Source: Methylomonas sp. (lineage in GTDB: Bacteria; Pseudomonadota; Gammaproteobacteria; Methylococcales; Methylomonadaceae). Taken from it: DNA of 64,000 bases. The stretch covers positions 1 to 64,000 of the forward strand of contig PERU01000004.1 in the NCBI GenBank assembly GCA_002928965.1, given 5' to 3'. The notes beneath the pieces were generated by a model. It ran no database searches, was not told where the DNA came from, and saw only the letters and a list, made by a program, of their open reading frames with translations. Numbering within the stretch: the first letter of the stretch is position 1; each line of letters opens with the position of its first letter. This document shows, one piece after another, positions 37,550 through 46,470 of this stretch. The translations under genes were made by a program, and so were the position numbers.

Positions 37550-37674
37550 ATGTGTATTCCCCTTGCAGAATATAACACGCAGTTTAGGTTGCTCAAAGCT
37601 GCCTAATAAACCTTAAGCCGCAATGCTTTTGGCCGGAATCAAGCGCAGGCAATAAAAACATGAAAAAGACAACA

Positions 37675-37698
37675 GGGTCAGGTCTCGAATTAAGAATT
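37675..37698 (+). repeat. 24-bp repeat shared with the RAYT upstream region (copy 1)
   Basis: GGGTCAGGTCTCGAATTAAG followed by AATT recurs exactly at 40115-40138, just upstream of a REP-associated tyrosine transposase remnant. Such shared leader sequences fit REP elements that are substrates of RAYT enzymes. Confidence 0.65.
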
Positions 37699-37729
37699 TC
37701 TGTTTTTATTGCTGATTGCCAGAAAATAC

Positions 37730-37751
37730 GGGGTAGACCATATATGACCCC
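37730..37751. repeat. REP-like palindrome GGGGT-...-ACCCC (copy 1)
   Basis: GGGGTAGACCATATATGACC(CC) has a GGGGT/ACCCC stem around a conserved ATATATG. Similar elements occur at 44970-44991 and 49387-49406, with a weaker relative near 48347-48364. All lie between genes. Confidence 0.55.
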
Positions 37752-37821
37752 AAGGTTGAATACGCTTCTTTCGGCTAAAAGAAAGCGCTGGAACGAAAGC
37801 CAGCGCTTTCAGTTTGAGTGT

Positions 37822-39756
37822 TTAACGTTTAACTCTCGAGAAACCCAATAGGCCTAACATACCACTGCCAAACAGCCAAAGGGCAGGTGGGAGTGGGACA
37901 GGCTTAACGGAACCATTTTCGTTGATGAATAAGCTGATCTTATCGCCATAAACGCGGCGCTCGGTACCCAACAGGTTGTATTCATCGCCCAGCAACGGGA
38001 AGCTGTAAACCGGGATCAACTCCAGTAAATCGTAACCGACATCGCGTTTGTAAAGATTGACTTCCAAATGACCGTAATGCTTGCCGCCTGCGACTAATTG
38101 CTCGACTCCGTTGATGATATACCAGACTTCGGCTTCGTGTTCGTCGGCGGACCATTGACTGAACGGATTGTACTGCAAACGGTTATCGTCGAAGCCGGGG
38201 CTGTTTCTTCTTTCGCCTCTCAGTCCATCGCCCGCTACACCGACATCGTAATAGTAAACACCGAGCCCGTCGCCATTTTCATCAACGAAACTTCTTTCGA
38301 ACATTTCGCTATGACCGCTCAATACTGCCGCGACGCCGTATTGTTCGAACATCGGTTGATATTGACGCATCGGCGTGCCGCCCTGTCCGCTGGATTGTTG
38401 GTGATTCATCGGAAGTCCGTGTTCGCCATCGCTGTAAGGTGCGTGATGAAATTGCACGAAAATGACTTGACCCTGTTCGCGGGCTTGTTCAAGCTGGGCG
38501 CGCGCCCATATCGATTGGGTTGAGCCGGGGTTGAAATCGGATAGATCATTACCACCGAACGATTCGTATTGCGCTCTTGAAAAATTGTTTTGTGTGTCGG
38601 TACCGTGGCCGGTATATTCTTGACCAGTCAACTTCGGTGGCTGCCCCGTTCCGCCGTAATTTTGCGGGCGGTCATCTGGCTCACCATTCGAGCTGTCCAG
38701 CGTGATGATTGTGACCGGGCCGTAGTCGGTCCGGTAATAATTTCCTTGGTGATTGGGCGTACCGTTTTCAGGCATATCGAAATAGGCTTTATATTTTTCG
38801 CGTCCGAACTTTGGGCCGAACATGTTGTTGCCGAAGGTTGGATCGTTAAAGGTACCGTAACCGCCATTCAAGGCACCGAAATTTTCCCAATTGCCCATCG
38901 CCGGGAGGATCGCACGCTTGGTCAGTACGTCGTCGAATTCTCCGGCATTATGTTTAAAGAACTCATCCCATCCTGGTTGGTAGCCGCCGCCTTGAACCAA
39001 ATCGCCCGGCATCATGATAAAGTCGGGATTGCGCGAGTCGATGATGGCTAGGTTATGTTTATAGCCTTCGGTTTCAGTAACGGCATAACGTAATACCTGG
39101 TTTGCGCCGCTGCCGCTGGTGCCGAATTGCGTAGCCCATTGGCTATTGGACAGGGAAGGGCGGTTGCCTGAGGCGATGGTTCCGGGCTGCCATTCTCGGT
39201 GAGTGGATCGGCCAAGCGGTTCGGTTTCGCTGTCGGACATTGCGATGAAACGGATATGCTTCCAGTCCTGAGCAGTCGGTGCCGTTTTGAATTCTTGCGT
39301 AAATACGCTGGCGCCTTGTGTAACCGTGTAAGTATAGGTGCTGTCGGGTTGTAATCCACGCACATCGACCGAGTGTTTGTAGTTGTCGCTAGAGGACAGC
39401 CAAGAGCCTTTGTCGAGACCCGTGATCGATTGATTGAGTTCTGCTTGGGTATATTGCAGATTCGATTGATACGCAGGCGAACTGCCAAAATTCAACGAAC
39501 TTGCTAAACCGGGACCGTCTATCTTAAGTGAGCCGCTTTGATTCGATTCGGTAAACCAAGTGAACAACATGCCGTCCTGGCCGGGCTGTTGCAGGTAGGG
39601 CAATACCCGAAAATCCTCGAGCGCGTATGCATTTTGTGCCGTGCCAAAACCCATCATAGTCAGGGCGATTGCTGATCCCAAAGCCTTACGGGAACAACTG
39701 CGGGTAAACCAAACGACGTTCTTGTCTACCAAAGTATGTTCAATTTTGTTATTCAT
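37822..39756 (-). CDS. Secreted purple-acid-phosphatase-like metallophosphoesterase with PEP-CTERM tail
   Basis: The 644-residue protein has an N-terminal signal region (ALGSAIALTMMGFGTAQNAYA, processed near ALE), a fibronectin-like N-terminal domain (VDVRGLQPDSTYTYTVTQGA) as in purple acid phosphatases, and a calcineurin-like core with metal-ligand segments FIAMSDSETE, MPGDLVQGGG, MGNWENFG, VQFHHAPYSDG and VLSGHSEMFERS. It ends in the sorting signal VPLPPALWLFGSGMLGLLGF with RVKR. ATG 39756 is used, with AGAGAG upstream; longer frames run to 40005. It probably hydrolyses phosphomonoesters at the cell surface. No phosphate-starvation box was confidently found. Confidence 0.85.
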   Translation of the reverse strand: MNNKIEHTLVDKNVVWFTRSCSRKALGSAIALTMMGFGTAQNAYALEDFRVLPYLQQPGQDGMLFTWFTESNQSGSLKIDGPGLASSLNFGSSPAYQSNLQYTQAELNQSITGLDKGSWLSSSDNYKHSVDVRGLQPDSTYTYTVTQGASVFTQEFKTAPTAQDWKHIRFIAMSDSETEPLGRSTHREWQPGTIASGNRPSLSNSQWATQFGTSGSGANQVLRYAVTETEGYKHNLAIIDSRNPDFIMMPGDLVQGGGYQPGWDEFFKHNAGEFDDVLTKRAILPAMGNWENFGALNGGYGTFNDPTFGNNMFGPKFGREKYKAYFDMPENGTPNHQGNYYRTDYGPVTIITLDSSNGEPDDRPQNYGGTGQPPKLTGQEYTGHGTDTQNNFSRAQYESFGGNDLSDFNPGSTQSIWARAQLEQAREQGQVIFVQFHHAPYSDGEHGLPMNHQQSSGQGGTPMRQYQPMFEQYGVAAVLSGHSEMFERSFVDENGDGLGVYYYDVGVAGDGLRGERRNSPGFDDNRLQYNPFSQWSADEHEAEVWYIINGVEQLVAGGKHYGHLEVNLYKRDVGYDLLELIPVYSFPLLGDEYNLLGTERRVYGDKISLFINENGSVKPVPLPPALWLFGSGMLGLLGFSRVKR

Positions 39757-39960
39757 TGACTTATCTCTCTTTATAACCAAACACGGGAGAAAAAGGAAAA
39801 AGCCGGTATTGCTGCTGCAGACCACCGACCTCTTGATGGAAAATGACACAGAGAGGCAACGACCCGGCAAGCCGAGACTCCGGGTGTGAACTGCGCCACA
39901 AAATGCACTGTAAGAGCGAAGTGTGAAAAAACTGTTAACGTTTGGTAACGGTTTTGTGAA
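39757..39960 (-). other. Structured leader upstream of the phosphatase gene
   Basis: No gene. On the minus strand CACCCGG ... CCGGGT form a stem around AGTCTCGGCTTG, followed by a pyrimidine-rich TTGCCTCTCTGTGTC and a CAAGAGGTCGGTGGTCTGC segment, about 80-150 nt before the ATG. It looks like a folded 5' leader. I compared it by eye with c-di-GMP-type (GEMM) aptamers and did not find the conserved residues, so no class is given. Confidence 0.4.
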
Positions 39961-40114
39961 ATGTGATACGTCCCTGTTGCAGAAACCTTCAATCACCTTT
40001 ACCACAATTCAGAGTGGGCAAGTTGTTAGCCAAAATGTTTAAGGTTTTAAAGATGTTTTTGCTTTAACTCTTGTCCCCCTGTCGATGGTGTCATTTCGAC
40101 AGCAAAAAAACATG

Positions 40115-40138
40115 GGGTCAGGTCTCGAATTAAGAATT
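40115..40138 (+). repeat. 24-bp repeat upstream of the RAYT remnant (copy 2)
   Basis: Exact repeat of 37675-37698. It begins 50 bp before the ATG of the RAYT remnant, the usual position for cognate REP sequences. Confidence 0.65.
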
Positions 40139-40164
40139 CCCGGTTTTGAGCCACGGTTAACGCC

Positions 40165-40579
40165 ATGACCAGACCTCTTAGGCTCGAATGCCCAAGTGCG
40201 CTCTATCACATCACTTCCCGCGGTTTATTGGCGAGTAGATATCTACGAAGACGAAGAAAACAGGCTTATTTTTCTGGGCCAGCTAGGCAAGGTTGTTGCT
40301 GATTTCAATTGGCTTTGTCACGGCTATTGCCTGATGACAAACCATTGCCATTTGATAGTAGAGACCCTTGAGGGCAATCTCTCCAAAGGGATGCGGCAAT
40401 TGAACGGCGTGTACACTCAAACCAGCAATCGCCTCCACGGGCGGGCGGGGCATTTATTCCAAGGGCGTTATAAAGCCATTCTGGTGGATAAAGAAAGCTA
40501 ATTGGCCTGCTACGTTGTGCTTAATCCAGTCAGGGCGGGCATGGTGAGAAAGCTTGAAGACTGGCTGACAACGGACTAA
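40165..40579 (+). pseudogene. REP-associated tyrosine transposase (RAYT) remnant
   Basis: ATG 40165 opens MTRPLRLECPSALYHITSRG, the standard RAYT start. After about residue 20 a frameshift near 40222 is needed to continue with VDIYEDEENRLIFLGQLGKV, WLCHGYCLMTNHCHLIVETL (the HUH-like His pair is in NHCHL), LEGNLSKGMRQLNGVYTQ and GRAGHLFQGRYKAILVDKES. An in-frame TAA at 40499-40501 interrupts the protein before YVVLNPVRAGMV. The family encodes TnpA-REP enzymes that move REP elements. Two disruptions indicate it is no longer active. Confidence 0.8.
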
Positions 40580-41028
40580 TTCGGAGGGAATCGAGCCACA
40601 GCAGCGCGTTACCGCGTCCTTCCAAGCGCTAATGGCGTCGACCTGCATATCCAACCAGAAACGGCTCTGGTGGCTATTTACCAAGCCCTGAATTTCGATT
40701 CTTTGCAGGGAGGAGAGCCAAAGATCATCGCGACAAGTACAGCCGCGAAACTGTCAATCTTTTTACAATCTAGAAATTCAAACGAGCTATTGGTAATTGT
40801 TTTTTAATTTATGTGAATCTTATAGCATTTATTGATTTTTTATATTGATTATTCGATAATGTATAATTTTTGGCATTAATTATGCTTTTGTTTTGGATTT
40901 ATCTTGAAAAGTGTCGCTGAACAGCAGCTCACGACACCGATACATTAGGGAGTACAACATGTAAAAAATGATGATGGTTTTACTATGAGCAAAAAGTTTT
41001 TTAATTATAAAGTAAGGAGGCCTCAGAA
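40580..41028. other. Intergenic region upstream of the peroxidase-lectin gene
   Basis: The left part may be the last eroded bases of the RAYT gene. From about 40760 the DNA is AT-rich and contains the sigma-54-like motif at 40871-40886 and a GTGTCG ... CGACAC inverted repeat (40911-40938). AAGGAGG at 41014-41020 is the ribosome site for ATG 41029. No gene was found. Confidence 0.45.
40871..40886 (+). promoter_or_regulatory. Sigma-54-like promoter candidate
   Basis: TGGCATTAATTATGCT has GG and GC 10 nt apart; the -24 element is TGGCA and the -12 element differs from TTGC by one base. It lies 143 bp before ATG 41029. A sigma-70-type TATAAT also occurs just upstream (40862-40867), so this assignment is tentative. 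Confidence 0.4.
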
Positions 41029-43809
41029 ATGAGCCAAAGTACAAATCGGTTTGCCTGCAGCGAACCCAGCGCAGTGTCTCTTAGCAAAGGCTGGGGCGCT
41101 ACGCTTCTCGCAGGGTCGGGCATATCACTGGTGTTATGGGCCTCCCGGCCGTATCTCAAGTGCCTGAAGCACCTGCCCTGGAAGGACTCAAGGGCATTCC
41201 AGTACCGGAACCTTCGAACATCAACCAGTTCATTGCCAACAAGGCAGCAGCCATACGCTTAGGCAAAGCGCTATTTTGGGACACGCAGGTTGGAAGCGAT
41301 GGCAAGACCTCGTGCGCAAGCTGCCACTTCCATGCCGGTACTGACAACCGCACCATCAACCAGATCTCACCCGGTTTACTTCGCGTCGCTTCTCCGGGGA
41401 ACGCCGACCCTGATCTGTCATTTAAGTTGGGTGGGCCAAATTATCAACTCAAGCAAGATGATTTCCCTTTCCACAAGTTCGCAGATGCTAACAACAGAAA
41501 CTCAGCCGTCGTAAGAACGCACAACGATGCATCTACTTCCCAAGGTGTCTTCAAGAGTAATTTCGTTTCGGTAGCACCCGGTGCCCGCGAGGATGACTTC
41601 TTCCTTGCCGGTGACAACGTGTTTCAGAAGGATGATCTGCAGACGCGCCAGGTTGAACCTCGCAACTCACCGACGGTCATCAACTCGATTTTCAATTTCC
41701 GTAATTTCTGGGACGGGCGAGCAACTTTTCTGTTCAATGGTGCGTCCCCGTTTGGCGCTCTAGATACCAACGCAAAAGTCTACAAGTCCGGCGCAACCAA
41801 TGAGACAATCTCTGCGGTAACAGTCCGTATCGACAATGCTTCGTTGGCCTCTCTTTCTACCGGTCCTGCTCTCAGTGATTTCGAAATGAGCGCAGCTGGC
41901 CGCACCTGGCCGAATATTGGTGTGCGCCTGTTGCCGGCTAGAGCATTGGCTTTTCAGGCGATTAGCCCCACGGACAGTGTCCTTGACTCGGTACGCCACC
42001 CCACGGACAACGGCTTGAACGACACCTACAATAACTTGGTGGAAGCGGCCTTTCGGCCTGAGTGGTGGAACTCAACCGCAAGCGTAACGATCAACGGTGC
42101 AAGCTACACCCAGAAGCAAGCCAATTTCAGCATGTACTTCGGTTTGACACTACAGATGTACATGGCCACCCTGGTGTCTGACGACTCGCCTTTCGATAAG
42201 CTCATGGCAGGCCAGCCGGTTAACTTTCCTCAGGATGCGAGGGCAGGCATGGCTCTTTTCCTTGGCAAGGGCAAATGTGCTTCCTGTCACAGCGGTGCCG
42301 AGTTTACTTCAGCCAGCACTCGCAAGGTGTTAAGACAGCCCTTGGCTCGCATGATCATGGGCGATGGCAGCACGGCGGTATACGACGAAGGTTTCTACAA
42401 CATTGCGATTACCGAGACACTGGAAGACATCGCCAATGGTGCGAATAACCCTGTGAACAGGCCAATGTCGCTATCGCGGCTGGCCCAGCAAATGGGGCCG
42501 ATTGAATTCCAGAGACTCGTCGGCATCCCTGCCAACCTCACCGTCTCGTCAACCGAGCGGATTGCGATCAACGGGGCCTTCAAGACCCCCACGATTCGCA
42601 ATGTGGAATTGACTGCACCCTACTTTCACGATGGCAGCGTCTTGACACTGGAACAGGTTGTGGACTTCTATAACCGTGGCGGCAACCATTTTCAGAATAA
42701 CTTGCAGGATGTTGATGCCGATATCGAGCCGCTTGGCCTGACCTTAATAGAACGGACGCAACTGGTCGCGTTCATGAAGTCCCTGACTGACGAACGTGTG
42801 CGCTTCAACCGCGCTCCGTTTGACCATCCCCAGCTCATCGACTTACCAGAAGGTCACGAACTGGACGCCAATGGCATGACCATCCCCTTTGAGGGCCGGG
42901 CTCTTGACGCAGCCATCGCTATACCTGCGGTGGGTCGCGAGGGACTTAATGTGCCTCCTCCTAACTTCCAGGAAAAGCTGGCGTCGACGACGCAATATGT
43001 ATTCTTGAAGTTCGCCCACTCCGGCAAATGCCTGGACGTGTCTGGGATCAGCTACACTAACGGCGCCAACGTGTATCAATGGGATTGTCATGGGGGTAAC
43101 AACCAGAAATGGATTCAGATCGATGCAGAGGGTGGCTTCATGCTGAGGAGCATGCATTCAAACATGTGTCTGGATGTGTCTGAAATCAGCACCAAACCCG
43201 GCGCCAACGTCTATCAATGGCATTGTCATGGGGGTGGTAACCAATTGTTCAACTGGGTCGGCAACCGTTTGGTGGCAAAGCACTCCAACCAGTGCGTGAA
43301 CGTCGCGGGGGCAGGTCTGCAGAACGGCGCCAATGTCCTTCAATGGCCGTGCACCAACGATGCGCTCAATGACCAACTCGTCAAGTTCAGCACACCGGAG
43401 ATTCCTGTGTTCAATCTGGTAGCGGAGCACTCTGGCCGCTGTGTGGACGTGGCCGGCATATCGCAGCACGACGGCGCCAACATTCATCAATGGGGCTGCA
43501 TCGCAGGCGCTTTGAATCAGCAGTGGCAAGAAGTGCCGACCGCAGGTGGCTTCCTGTTGAAGGCTAGGCACTCCGGAAAGTGCATGAGCGTGGGCGGCAA
43601 CAGCCACACGGCCGGGGCCAATGTGCACCAGCAGACCTGTAACCTGAAAGACGCCAACCAGACCTTCAGCTGGCTTGGCAACCGCTTGCAGTTCAAGAGC
43701 TCAGGCCAGTGTCTGAACGTCGGGGGGGGCGTTTCTGCTGAGCGGCGGCAACATCATCCAGTGGCCCTGCACGGAGTCGAAGCAGAACGACCAGTTCATC
43801 AAGCGCTGA
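41029..43809 (+). pseudogene. Di-haem cytochrome c peroxidase-like protein fused to ricin-type lectin domains, two frameshifts
   Basis: AAGGAGG precedes ATG 41029, whose frame encodes an export signal (WGATLLAGSGISLVL); one inserted base near 41130 is needed to join it to MGLPAVSQVPEAPALEG and the main frame. The core is a MauG/CcpA-type di-haem domain with CASCH motifs at 41313-41327 and 42276-42290. From about 43000 to the end there are six QxW-type repeats (NVYQW, NVYQWHC, NVLQWPC, NIHQWGC, NVHQQTC, NIIQWPC) forming ricin B-like lectin domains. A G8 tract (43722-43729) shifts the last part; G7 restores SGGNIIQWPCTES to the TGA at 43807-43809. If expressed, it would be a secreted haem protein that binds carbohydrate. 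Confidence 0.75.
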
Positions 43810-44121
43810 AATTATCCTGTGAACTAAGGACTATTGGGAGAGGCGTGCAGGTTTGCAGACTACCAACAGTCCGCTACAACAGTTCTGGCCTGTCGGCTAT
43901 CTCAATCCGAATTGAGGAAAACTCAGGATTGAGATGGCTCGATAGGTTTTTGGGATGATGACAAGGCGATGAAATGCGCCATGGTTTTAAAAAATATTGA
44001 TCGGGCAGCGGAGAGCGGAGCCTCCGACTGCCCATAGGTCCGTGCGTACTTGCCTTCACGACTCCTCACTCAGCCCTCTCTAAGGCATTGAATTCCGCAC
44101 CGATTGCAGCACGCTATCGGC
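43810..44121. other. Gene-free stretch
   Basis: Between the lectin stop and the IS remnant. The open frame that runs on to 43958 is the frameshifted tail of the lectin and not a gene. No hairpin terminator was evident. Confidence 0.4.
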
Positions 44122-44247
44122 ATGTACATTCGAAAAACCAAAACAAAATCCCTGGCTGATGGCGAAGCCTACTTTTTACCTACCGACTGATTGAAGTGGC
44201 GGGAAACTTCGTAATTAGGTGGCGAAGTCAGGTTACAATCCACAGGT
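44122..44247 (+). pseudogene. IS1634-like transposase N-terminal remnant
   Basis: MYIRKTKTKSLADGEAYF is followed, after a frameshift, by TYRLIEVAGN, matching the start of IS1634-family (IS4-group) transposases (pattern MFIRKT...GEPYYTYRLVE). Nothing of the catalytic domain remains. It lies between the peroxidase-lectin gene and a broken surface-protein gene, consistent with an accessory zone. Confidence 0.45.
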
Positions 44248-44322
44248 GAATGCAACGTTAGTCATATATAAACGCCCGTAAGCTTTATCATCCTTTCAAT
44301 TTGGGCACGGTAGGTAATCTAA

Positions 44323-44942
44323 ATGAAGAAATTATGGTTAGTAGTGATCGCTTATTCTTTAGTGGTATTTTCAGCAAATCTAAGTGCAAATTTGCTTATA
44401 AACCCTGGCTTTGAAACTGGGTTGGATGGGTGGCAAAGTTCTGGCAATGCCAAAATACGTGTTAGTAACCCGTTACCACATGATGGAGAAAATTATGTTT
44501 ATGGAGAAAACACACCACTTTTCAGTGTTTGGCAAGACATTAGTCTTAGCGATAAAGATATCTTATTTTCTGACATTGATACTGGTAATTTGAATGTAAT
44601 ATTCGGCGGCTGGCAAAGTGGATGGGGTACTCAGCACGACAATGGAAAAATATCCGTTAGTCTATTCGATTCGAATATGTCAGCAATAGGAGGAGCATCA
44701 CTACCAAACTTTTTTCAAATCATACTTGGATAGAACAATCAGGGGTTACTCAAATACTTGCTGGTACACGGTTCATTCGTTATGAATTTATTGGAACTAG
44801 AGTTGAGGGTTCTAATAACGACGCATACTTAGATACTGCATATTTGAATGTTGCTGCTGTACCTATTCCAGCTGCTCTGTGGATGTTTTTTTCTGGGTTG
44901 GGATTTCTTAGATTTAAACGCCATTCTAAGATTGAGGCTTAA
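44323..44942 (+). pseudogene. PEP-CTERM exported protein with one homopolymer frameshift
   Basis: ATG 44323 begins a signal peptide (MKKLWLVVIAYSLVVFSANL) and a beta-rich domain opening LLINPGFETGLDGWQSSGNA, the NPGFE-GDW type seen in carbohydrate-binding or DUF642-like modules. The frame stops at 44733. Adding one T to the T6 run (44710-44715) restores FFSNHTWIEQSG, EFIGTRVEGSNNDAYLDTAY and the sorting tail VPIPAALWMFFSGLGFLRFK with a final basic end, stop 44940-44942. Either a decayed gene, a slip-prone one, or a sequence error. Confidence 0.78.
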
Positions 44943-44969
44943 CTTACAACCACAGGTAGGAAAAGTTAC

Positions 44970-44991
44970 GGGTTAGACCATATATGATCCC
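44970..44991. repeat. REP-like palindrome (copy 2)
   Basis: GGGTTAGACCATATATGATC(CC) shares the AGACCATATATGA core with the element at 37730. It lies in the short gap between convergent units (surface protein and the radical SAM operon) and could take part in transcript ending. Confidence 0.5.
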
Positions 44992-45041
44992 TTGTGCAGG
45001 CGGCGCAGTAGATCTTGAGCAGGTTCTTAGGCGTTATCAGG

Positions 45042-45287
45042 TTAAGGCTGATTTTGGTTATTAGGTTTTTCTGAAGTGATGGTGTCGATAAAACTGTTGA
45101 CGCACCACGGACATTTGTCTGGCGATTCGGCAATGAAGGCATTGCAGTGTTCAATAAACCCGTGCCACGGCCAATCGCAACCACAGTTAAACAACCACCC
45201 GCATACCGGCGCAATCAGGACGGCGATCAATGCGCCTAACAGAATGATTGTGGGTAATGTCCGTCTCAAACAACCCAAGCTATTCAT
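45042..45287 (-). CDS. Small Cys-rich membrane protein, last gene of the radical SAM operon
   Basis: The 81-residue product has one membrane helix (IILLGALIAVLIAPVCGW) and then a cysteine-rich part (CGWLFNCGCDWPWHGFIEHC, with CPWC near residue 65). ATG 45287 overlaps the stop of the upstream gene as ATGA and has GAGGAAG 4-5 nt before it. I do not recognise the family. The cysteines and the adjoining MauE-like protein suggest a thiol-redox or metal-binding role at the membrane. Confidence 0.72.
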   Translation of the reverse strand: MNSLGCLRRTLPTIILLGALIAVLIAPVCGWLFNCGCDWPWHGFIEHCNAFIAESPDKCPWCVNSFIDTITSEKPNNQNQP

Positions 45288-45703
45288 CGCTTCCTCAACA
45301 ATAACCAGCAGGTCAGGCTGATTCCAGCAAGCACCAAGTCTTCCCCTACTGTTGACCATGTAAGTGACCGCGCTAGAAAAACGCCAAAGCAACCGCAGTT
45401 GGAAAGCGCAATGCCACGAAGTAGGGTAGCAAACGCCAAGCCCGCATAGCCTAGGTGAAAGCCTAAGGTTGCGAGTACATTCATGCTTAAAGCACGGCCA
45501 CGCAGAATGTTGATACCAATAAGCAGTTCCAACAGAGAGACTGATAGGGCAATGCCCATAAGCGCGACATCGGGGACGCCGAGTTGATAAGTATCGATTA
45601 CATGCGCGAAACCACGATTGTCCAGTAGCTTTCCTATCGCCGTTGAAACAAACAACAACCCCAGAAAATACCTGCTTAGTAGCAGGACGCTTTGCGCTAT
45701 CAT
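45284..45703 (-). CDS. MauE/DoxX-family membrane protein
   Basis: The 139-residue protein has four predicted helices (LLLSRYFLGLLFVSTAIGKL, VALMGIALSVSLLELLIGIN and two more) and the CGCFG motif in ALSNCGCFGVFLARSL that marks MauE-type redox-associated membrane proteins. MauE serves maturation of quinone-type cofactors in methylamine dehydrogenase, but other members have different roles. ATG 45703 overlaps the DUF547 stop by 4 nt (ATGA); TTG 45727 is an alternative start. It belongs to the four-gene operon. Confidence 0.83.
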   Translation of the reverse strand: MIAQSVLLLSRYFLGLLFVSTAIGKLLDNRGFAHVIDTYQLGVPDVALMGIALSVSLLELLIGINILRGRALSMNVLATLGFHLGYAGLAFATLLRGIALSNCGCFGVFLARSLTWSTVGEDLVLAGISLTCWLLLRKR

Positions 45704-46470
45704 CGTGAGGAGTTGGCTATCGTCCAATCGTATGGGATGTATTCAATAGTGAAGTCATCAGGGATTTTCTCGGGTGCATAACGGTTTATGTAAGCGATAA
45801 GCGTTGGGGTGTCAGCAGATATAAAGTCATCAGGGTAAAAATCCAACAGTTCACTCAAGTGCACGGTCTTACGTGGTTTGTCGATGCGAATATTCCGCAG
45901 CTCCGAAAAGAATTTGTGTGTTTCACGGTCTAATTCTTGATTCAAGTGTGCTCCCGAAAACGGTGTTCTTGGCAAAACAGGGCAACTTAGTGCGCTACAG
46001 TTCAACGCGAAATGGACGCGCGGTTCCTTTAACACTCGAATAATATCGTTTTCATAATCATAAAGTGACATTTGCTTACCGCCGATCAGCAATTTACGTA
46101 GATAAAAAAAACGTATCTTAGCGTGTCCCGCATTGGTCTTTGGAATGCCTGATTCAAGCACGTTATACATTGATAAGGCATTATAGCTATTGATGTAGTG
46201 CGCTAAACGATCGTTTGGATTGTTAATTGAACTTGCTGGTAATCGGGCAACGTAAGCAATGTAATTGTCCAAGTCTACGCGATGCGTTTGCAAGGCGGGA
46301 AAATCAACTTCACCACGTTCGTTGACATAGTTTTGTAAGACACGCGTATATCCTGCTAATGGATCGGCAGTCAGCAGATTCGATATTGGTTCTGGAGTAG
46401 GCACTAAAGTAGTACAAGCGTTAAGTAGCATAATGGCAATCACCAACAACAGTGCGTTTAGACTTATCAT
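45700..46470 (-). CDS. DUF547-domain lipoprotein
   Basis: The 256-residue protein begins with a lipoprotein signal (LNALLLVIAIMLLNAC, lipobox Cys at about 19) and contains a DUF547 domain: ERGEVDFPALQTHRVDLDNY, LAHYINSYNALSMYNVLESG, VHFALNCSALSCPVLPR and the C-terminal LLDFYPDDF. DUF547 proteins are often found beside redox or radical SAM genes and have a suspected hydrolase-like fold. ATG 46470 overlaps the radical SAM stop by 4 nt. It is probably anchored on the periplasmic side. Confidence 0.85.
   Translation of the reverse strand: MISLNALLLVIAIMLLNACTTLVPTPEPISNLLTADPLAGYTRVLQNYVNERGEVDFPALQTHRVDLDNYIAYVARLPASSINNPNDRLAHYINSYNALSMYNVLESGIPKTNAGHAKIRFFYLRKLLIGGKQMSLYDYENDIIRVLKEPRVHFALNCSALSCPVLPRTPFSGAHLNQELDRETHKFFSELRNIRIDKPRKTVHLSELLDFYPDDFISADTPTLIAYINRYAPEKIPDDFTIEYIPYDWTIANSSR

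Noticed and set aside
39830-39910. Possible c-di-GMP (GEMM) riboswitch upstream of the phosphatase
   Set aside because: The GCAAAGCC and ACAGGGCAAACC blocks of the class are not present; only a general hairpin remains.
43810-43958. C-terminal extension of the peroxidase-lectin frame
   Set aside because: It is the out-of-frame tail after the G8 tract; the other frame gives a typical QxW repeat and a stop at 43807-43809.
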